From positions 62,001 to 126,000 of the forward strand of contig NZ_CADFEI010000001.1 in NCBI RefSeq assembly GCF_902833225.1: a stretch of 64,000 bases of DNA. Direction: 5' to 3'. The first letter of the stretch is position 1. Every line of letters begins with the position of its first letter. Source of the stretch: Burkholderia sp. BCC1644. Lineage in GTDB: Bacteria; Pseudomonadota; Gammaproteobacteria; Burkholderiales; Burkholderiaceae. The position numbers and the translations under genes are program-made. This document shows, one piece after another, positions 58,134-64,000 of the stretch. Under the pieces are notes generated by a model. It saw only the letters and a program-made list of their open reading frames with translations. It searched no databases and had not been told where the DNA came from.

Positions 58134-59593
58134 GGCGCGATGAACCCCGTCTTGTCGCAGGCGAGCGTCGTGCCCGACTGGTCACACGACGCGAGCAGCT
58201 TGCCTGCCGCCGAATACGCATGGAACACCCAGCCCGTCGCGGGTGCTGCGCGGCGCTCCATGATCAGGAAACCGAAGCTGTTGTTGTGCGACAGCCGCTC
58301 GATCACGGCGCCCGGCGCGGGCGTCAGGCCGGCCGGGAACGGGTCGGGCAGCGCGACGTCGAGGTTGTCGCCGCCGTTGCCGGACACGATCGTCGCCGGG
58401 TGTCCGGACGAGAAGTTGATCGCCTGGAAGTCGTGGACGTGGCCGTGCAGCGCGACGTGCACGCCCGGCGGGTAGTACGCCTGCGCGTTGAGGCTCGACA
58501 TCACCGACTGCAGCGCGAGGTTGCCGGGCGCGGGCGTGCTGCCGGCGATCGGCGCGAACGCGAGGATCGGGTGGTGGTTCGTGAAGATCGTCGTCGTCAT
58601 GCCGGCCTTCGACGCGAGCGATGCGACCGTCTGGAACTGCTTCTGGTAGATGCCGAATTGCGCGTCGGTCGTCTTGAGCGGCGTACGGCCGACCTTCGCG
58701 GTATCGAACACGATCACCTGCGAGCCGCCGCCGAGCGACACCGCATAGGGTTCCGAATAGTTCGCGTTGTTGTCGTTGGCCGGATCGTCGCACGAGCGCG
58801 CCGCCGAATACGGACGCGGATCGAGGAAGCGGAACCAGCCCTGGCCCGCGCGCGCGCATTCCTCGTGGTTGCCGCGCACGACGACCCACGGCGCCTTCGC
58901 GAGCAACGGCGCGGCCGGGCGGAACAGGTCGGCCTGCCACGTGTCCCAGCCGTAGCCCCACGGGCTGTCCTTGCAGCCGGCGATGTCGGGCGGGCACGCG
59001 TTCTCGCGATAGTGGTAGTCGCCGATGTGCAGCACCAGATCGGGCGACAGTTTCGCGACGCTGGCCGCGATCGTGTCGAGCGGCCAGACCGTCGCGTCGT
59101 TGCACGCCTGCCACGCGTTGTCGGCCTTTTTCATCCGGCAACCGGTGTCGGCGATGATCGCGATGCGCTGCGGCTGCGCTTTCGGCAGCGGCAGCGTGCG
59201 GCCTGCGACGCTCGCGGCCTGCGCGCCCGCCGGCAGCGTCGTTTCGCAGACGGAGACCGGAAAGCTCGACGGTTTCGAATCGGCCGGATCGCTGGCGGTC
59301 GGCCGCTGGGCCAGCGTCGCGGCGCCCGCGCGCAGCGCCATGCGCGACACCTTGCCGTCGACGGTCAGCTGCGGGCACAGCGGGTCGCTGGCCGACGCGG
59401 GCGTGTAGTTCGTGATCACGCGCGCGATCGCCTGGTTCGTATCGCCGATCTCGACCCATGCGGCCTGGACGTTGACCGACGCGCTGGCCGGATCGTCCGG
59501 CGTATCGATGTGATTCGAGCACGCGGACAACGCGGCGAGGGCAAGCAAGGGGGCGCAGCGTACGAGCAGGGCGCGCGTGAGGAGTCGTCGCAT
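58130..59593 (-). CDS. Calcineurin-like metallophosphoesterase lipoprotein
   Basis: A 487-residue lipoprotein: signal LLALAALSACSNHID with lipid-attachment Cys near residue 25. From about residue 140 it has the metallophosphoesterase motifs in order: IADTGC, HIGDYHY, VVRGNHEECAR, FTNHHPIL and ALHGHVHDFQ, covering both metal sites. The N-terminal 120 residues are a separate beta-type domain. Substrate unknown; a periplasmic phosphodiester or phosphomonoester is expected. ATG at 59593 is chosen for the signal; the longer frame to 59746 runs into the neighbour's promoter. Translationally coupled to the di-haem peroxidase. Confidence 0.9.
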   Translation of the reverse strand: MRRLLTRALLVRCAPLLALAALSACSNHIDTPDDPASASVNVQAAWVEIGDTNQAIARVITNYTPASASDPLCPQLTVDGKVSRMALRAGAATLAQRPTASDPADSKPSSFPVSVCETTLPAGAQAASVAGRTLPLPKAQPQRIAIIADTGCRMKKADNAWQACNDATVWPLDTIAASVAKLSPDLVLHIGDYHYRENACPPDIAGCKDSPWGYGWDTWQADLFRPAAPLLAKAPWVVVRGNHEECARAGQGWFRFLDPRPYSAARSCDDPANDNNANYSEPYAVSLGGGSQVIVFDTAKVGRTPLKTTDAQFGIYQKQFQTVASLASKAGMTTTIFTNHHPILAFAPIAGSTPAPGNLALQSVMSSLNAQAYYPPGVHVALHGHVHDFQAINFSSGHPATIVSGNGGDNLDVALPDPFPAGLTPAPGAVIERLSHNNSFGFLIMERRAAPATGWVFHAYSAAGKLLASCDQSGTTLACDKTGFIAP

Positions 59594-59699
59594 GGGAGGC
59601 ACCGTAGGAAAGTCGTCAACGATACGCAGCGCGAATGTAAGAAATGTGAAAAAAACGGGGCGCGACGAGGTGCTCGCTTGTCGGCGGGCGCCGGAGGGC

Positions 59700-59730
59700 T
59701 TGACCTCAAGCCGGCTTGAAGCGGCACAGT
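59700..59730 (+). promoter_or_regulatory. MerR-type promoter/operator of the methyltransferase gene
   Basis: -35 TTGACC (59700-59705), 19-base spacer, -10 CACAGT (59725-59730). The spacer contains ACCTCAAG-CCGG-CTTGAAGC (59703-59722), the same half-sites and the same spacing as the site at 29453-29472 read on its minus strand. Confidence 0.7.
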
Positions 59731-59766
59731 CCGGTTCATCATCCATGAATCAGAAGGGGATCGCCA

Positions 59767-60615
<849 letters not shown>

Positions 60616-60710
60616 TAGGGTGACGATAAAACGGCGCATCGGCGCCGGCGTGGTCCGCTTGCGCGGCGTTGTTCACACCCGGGGAAACCGCGCCGCGTGA
60701 TGCAAGCGCG

Positions 60711-61022
60711 TCAGTGTTTCCTCGCGCGCAGCATCAGCCACGCGCAACCGCCGGCCACCAGGGCGAGGCCGAGCAGGACGGCCTCGACGCCAAGCGCGAA
60801 ACCGGGCGGCATTTCACCGGTGTCCGGCACGGGCGACAGGTTGCCGCCCATTGCGATTGCGCCGCCCGACAGCAGCGCCATGCAGACGATCCAGTAGATC
60901 TTGCCGCGCGGCGCCGCGGCGCGGATCCGCCACAGCGCGATGCCGGCGCCGCCGAGATACAGCAGCGCGAGTGTGCCGAGCGCGACGAGATCGGCGGAGC
61001 GGCTTTGCAGGAGCGCATTCAT
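60711..61022 (-). CDS. Small membrane protein, unknown
   Basis: A 103-residue protein with three hydrophobic segments (LVALGTLALLYLGGAGIALW, IYWIVCMALLSGGAIAMGG and ALGVEAVLLGLALVAGGCAW). It resembles small uncharacterised inner-membrane proteins; no motif is recognised. It lies 61 bases downstream of the BCCT transporter gene stop on the same strand, so it may be the last gene of that operon. Confidence 0.7.
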   Translation of the reverse strand: MNALLQSRSADLVALGTLALLYLGGAGIALWRIRAAAPRGKIYWIVCMALLSGGAIAMGGNLSPVPDTGEMPPGFALGVEAVLLGLALVAGGCAWLMLRARKH

Positions 61023-61083
61023 CGCGACGCTCCGTCAGGCGTGGCGGACGGGTGTGGTGCAACGACGCGTGCCGCGTACGTGC

Positions 61084-63114
61084 TCATTCGGCCTCCGTTG
61101 CATGTCCCGGTGCGCGGCTCAGCAGATGGGTCCGTTTGTCGGCCGCGAGCGACACGTAGCGTTCGTACTGGCGCAGCACGTCGGCGATTACCTCGTCGCC
61201 GCGCAGGTATTCGACGTCGTAGCCGAGCCGGCCGTCTTCGAAGAACGTGACGATCCCGTACACGTGCTCGCGCGCCGCATCGGGCTCGGCCGCCTCGCGC
61301 ACGAGGAACGCAGCCGCGGATTTCGCCGTCACGCGCACGCCGTACACGAAATCGCGATGCTCGGCGGTCGGCACGGTGAGCCGCACCGCATCGTCGCTGT
61401 CGCGCTGCACGAGCGCATCGACACCGCTCGCGCGCAATTCGCCGCTAACCTTGCGCAGCGCCGGCTCGACGGTCTCCGCAACGAACTGGCGCGCCTCGGC
61501 CTCGGTCGTCTGCCGCAGGATGTGCGTCAGGCGGTGGCGCCAGTGCTGGCCGGTCCAGAAGCTCGTCGCGGGTGCGACGTCCTGCGAATAGTGCGCGCGG
61601 TCGGCCGCCAGTCCGCGCCATAGCCCGTAGCACAGCGCGAGCATGATGATCGCGACCGGCAGCGCGGCGATCAGCGTCATCGCCTGCAGCGCGCCGAGCC
61701 CGCCTGCGACGAGCAGCACCGCGGCCGTCACGCCGAGCAGCGCGGCCCAGAACAGCCGCTGCCACACGGGCGAGTGCGCGTTGCCGCGCGTCGCGATCTG
61801 GTCGATCACGAACGCGCCCGAATCGGCGGACGTGACGAAGAACACCGCGATCAGCACGATCGCGACGATCGACAGCAGTTGCGAAAACGGCAGGAAATCG
61901 AAGAAGCGGAACAGCAGCGCGTCGACATTGGTGGCGGTCTGCGCGAGCGCGCCGGCCGCGCCATGCGTATCGAGCCAGATCGCGCTGTTGCCGAATACGG
62001 TCATCCACACGAGGTTGAACGCGGTCGGCACGAGCAGCACGCCGATCACGAACTGTCGGATCGTGCGGCCGCGCGAAATGCGCGCGATGAACATGCCGAC
62101 GAACGGCGACCACGATACCCACCACGCCCAGTAAAGGATCGTCCAGCCGCCGAACCAGCCTTCCTCGCGCGGCGGCGCATACGCATAGGTGCGGAACGAC
62201 AGCTCGACGAGATGCGACAGATACTGGCCGATGTTGTCGCCGAGCGCGCGGAACAGGAACAGCGTCGGGCCGGCGACGACCACGAAGGCGAGCAGCAGGA
62301 ACGCGAGCAGCAGGTTCAGCTCGGACAGCCGGCGCACGCCCTTGTCGAGGCCGGTCGCGGCCGACACGCCCGCGAGGATCACGACGACCGCGACGAGCCC
62401 GATGCGGAACACGTTGCTGCCGGTGTCCCAGCCGCCGACCGTATGCAGGCCCGCGCTCAGCTGCATCACGCCGTAGCCGAGCGTCGTCGCGATGCCGGCG
62501 ACCGTGCCGACCAGCGCGAACGCGTCGACGGTGTGGCCGATCCAGCCGTTGATGCGCTCGCGCAGCACCGGATACAGCCCCGAGCGCAGTGTCAGCGGCA
62601 GGTTGTAGCGAAAGCCGAAGTACGCGAGCACGAGCCCCATCAGCCCGTAGATCGCCCACGCATGGAAGCCCCAGTGGAAGAAGGTCATCAGCATCGCTTC
62701 GCGCGCGGCGGCGGGCGTGCCGGGGTCGACGGTCGGCGGCTTCAGGAAATGCTGCATCGGCTCGCCGACGCCGAAGTACATGAGGCCGATGCCCATGCCG
62801 GCCGCGAACAGCATGGCCGTCCACGATACGAAGCTGAATTCGGGTTCGGCGTCGTCGGGGCCGAGGCGGATGTTGCCGAAGTCGCTGGCGGCGATCAGCA
62901 CGAGAAACACGAGGAAGCCGGTGACGGCGAGCACGTAGAACCAGTCGAAGCGTGCGATGACCCATTGCTGGCCGGCGGAGAACAGCGCGCCGGCTTCGCT
63001 CGGGCGCAGCGCGCACACGACGAGCAGCGCGCCGATCACGGCGAGCGCCGGCAGGACGACCTGCGGCTTGAACGTCGTGCGGGGCGAGGGACGGGAATCT
63101 GGCATGGCGGGCAT
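61084..63114 (-). CDS. betT: BCCT-family choline/betaine transporter
   Basis: A 676-residue transporter with about 12 helices and a long C-terminal cytoplasmic domain (from about residue 510), which is typical of the choline:H+ symporter BetT and its osmosensing tail. The BCCT signature WAWWVSWSPFVGMFIARISR, the start FKPQVVLPALAVIGALLVV and GMGIGLMYFGVGEPMQHF are clear. It imports choline for glycine betaine synthesis under osmotic stress. An ATG three codons inside (63105) is an alternative start. No betAB genes are adjacent. Confidence 0.93.
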   Translation of the reverse strand: MPAMPDSRPSPRTTFKPQVVLPALAVIGALLVVCALRPSEAGALFSAGQQWVIARFDWFYVLAVTGFLVFLVLIAASDFGNIRLGPDDAEPEFSFVSWTAMLFAAGMGIGLMYFGVGEPMQHFLKPPTVDPGTPAAAREAMLMTFFHWGFHAWAIYGLMGLVLAYFGFRYNLPLTLRSGLYPVLRERINGWIGHTVDAFALVGTVAGIATTLGYGVMQLSAGLHTVGGWDTGSNVFRIGLVAVVVILAGVSAATGLDKGVRRLSELNLLLAFLLLAFVVVAGPTLFLFRALGDNIGQYLSHLVELSFRTYAYAPPREEGWFGGWTILYWAWWVSWSPFVGMFIARISRGRTIRQFVIGVLLVPTAFNLVWMTVFGNSAIWLDTHGAAGALAQTATNVDALLFRFFDFLPFSQLLSIVAIVLIAVFFVTSADSGAFVIDQIATRGNAHSPVWQRLFWAALLGVTAAVLLVAGGLGALQAMTLIAALPVAIIMLALCYGLWRGLAADRAHYSQDVAPATSFWTGQHWRHRLTHILRQTTEAEARQFVAETVEPALRKVSGELRASGVDALVQRDSDDAVRLTVPTAEHRDFVYGVRVTAKSAAAFLVREAAEPDAAREHVYGIVTFFEDGRLGYDVEYLRGDEVIADVLRQYERYVSLAADKRTHLLSRAPGHATEAE

Positions 63115-63382
63115 CCAGTTGTGGGCGCAACGAGGCGCAACGCCGCCCGGCGCGCACGTCGCGCGTCGGACCCTGATACGGCGTGCGTCGAGTGTACCGC
63201 GGTGTCAGGACTGCAAGAAGGGGCATGCAGAAGGGATGAACCTGACGAATTGTAAGGTATCGGAGCGATCGGGCAAACCCGCGCGGTTCGCGCGGCAGGC
63301 GGACGGGACAGAGAGAACGGCGCGGCGACAGCCCATCGGGCGCCCGGACGGCGCATGCGGAACGCGCATCGTCCGGGGCGGC

Positions 63383-63405
63383 GGCAGCGCGCCGAAGGCG
63401 CTGCC
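63383..63405. terminator. GC hairpin after the porin gene
   Basis: GGCAGCGC, seven-base loop, GCGCTGCC just past the porin stop; no T-run, so only a candidate terminator for the minus-strand gene. Confidence 0.4.
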
Positions 63406-63413
63406 GGGGAGGT

Positions 63414-64000
63414 TCAGAACGTGACGGCGATGCCGGCCATGCCGACGAACTGGCCGTGCGTGGTCGACGGCGTGAGCTGCTGCGAATCGCCGACGATCGG
63501 CGCCGCGTCGACGATGTGGCCGGCGCCTTGCGCGCCGAGCGTCTGGCCGCTCGAATGCGTGTAGGCCTGCAGCGCATAGAGCGTCGTCCGTTTCGACAGG
63601 CTGTACGACTCTTTCAGCGAGTACTGCTGGTAGCGGGCCGCGTTCGCGACGCCGTTCGCCTTCGACGCGAGCGTGTACGCGAACGCGCCGGCCACCGAGA
63701 ACGTCGGCGTGAAGCGGTACGCGGCGAGTGCGCCGTAGGTATTGAACACGGCCGTATCGGTGAACGCGGAGCCGTTGCCGGGCAGGTACTTCACGTTCGA
63801 GTAGTTGACGCCCATCGTCAGGTCGCCGAGCGTGTAGTTGCCGGCCGCCGCGACCTGCTCGACGGCCTTCGCGGTCAGGTAGCCCTGGTTCAGCACGGAC
63901 ACCGCGAAGCTGCCCGACGATGCGGTGGCCGGGTTCAGGAAGCCGGCGGACGAACCCGAGCTGTTGATCCGCAGGTAGCCGGCCGCGATCCCGATCGGCC
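63414..64000 (-). CDS. Burkholderia-type porin, N-terminal part outside the window
   Basis: The last 195 or so residues of an outer-membrane general porin, open through the right edge. The amphipathic beta-strand text (GNYTLGDLTMGVNYSNVKYL, GALAAYRFTPTFSVAGAFAY, SLSKRTTLYALQAYTHSSGQ) and the C-terminal GQFVGMAGIAVTF, ending in Phe for BAM recognition, are typical of the Gram-negative porin (OmpC-like) family so frequent in Burkholderia. The 299 bases between it and betT (63115-63413) show no other gene. Confidence 0.93.
   Translation of the reverse strand, partial: PIGIAAGYLRINSSGSSAGFLNPATASSGSFAVSVLNQGYLTAKAVEQVAAAGNYTLGDLTMGVNYSNVKYLPGNGSAFTDTAVFNTYGALAAYRFTPTFSVAGAFAYTLASKANGVANAARYQQYSLKESYSLSKRTTLYALQAYTHSSGQTLGAQGAGHIVDAAPIVGDSQQLTPSTTHGQFVGMAGIAVTF

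Overview
The window is high-GC DNA with tightly packed genes, very frequent ATGA/GTGA start-stop overlaps and a C-terminal fragment of a Burkholderia-type trimeric porin. Gene content (RpoD-type extra sigma factor, hydroxyproline and gentisate catabolism, DHA2 efflux pump with MarR, BetT, BigR-type ArsR with YeeE pair) points to a Burkholderia-like betaproteobacterium, probably a secondary chromosome. This assignment comes from reading the sequence, not from a database search.

Layout. 1-9177: two linked modules of circularly permuted ATP-grasp / alpha-E / transglutaminase proteins, one split and one fused, around a giant DUF2126 transglutaminase. 9356-12928: small unknown gene, proline iminopeptidase, acyltransferase 3, secreted unknown. 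13030-16130: a visibly AT-richer, gene-poor island with an IS30-like transposase remnant, a Cys4 orphan protein, a (CTTA)6 microsatellite and an orphan protein with a PD-(D/E)XK nuclease signature. 16175-23386: a seven-gene, head-to-tail phosphonate operon on the minus strand (CDP-alcohol phosphotransferase, HxD non-haem iron dioxygenase, flippase-like membrane protein, nucleotidyltransferase, PEP mutase fused to a second nucleotidyltransferase, phosphonopyruvate decarboxylase, 2-AEP transaminase). Together these suggest synthesis, nucleotide activation, membrane attachment, possible hydroxylation and translocation of a 2-aminoethylphosphonate headgroup, i.e. a phosphonolipid pathway. This is the best candidate for an under-described system here.

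24052-36970: CoA transferase, DHA2 efflux pump with divergent MarR, Sel1 protein, DUF2938/MerR pair, HHH protein, RpoD-like sigma factor, two glycine/proline-rich envelope proteins, ilvD. 37242-46502: complete trans-4-hydroxyproline catabolism (epimerase, three-subunit D-hydroxyproline dehydrogenase, deaminase, 2-oxoglutarate semialdehyde dehydrogenase, imine reductase, permease), arranged divergently around a region with a 13-bp perfect inverted repeat. 46546-52821: LysR regulator and divergent 3-hydroxybenzoate/gentisate operon. 52919-54117: ArsR (BigR type) with two YeeE/YedE half-transporters. 54247-64000: DUF2917, MocR regulator, an apparently SOS-controlled small gene, di-haem peroxidase coupled to a metallophosphoesterase lipoprotein, a methyltransferase with the same operator as the MerR locus 30 kb away, BetT and a partial porin.

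Regulatory sites were read by eye; they are candidates based on symmetry, spacing and position.
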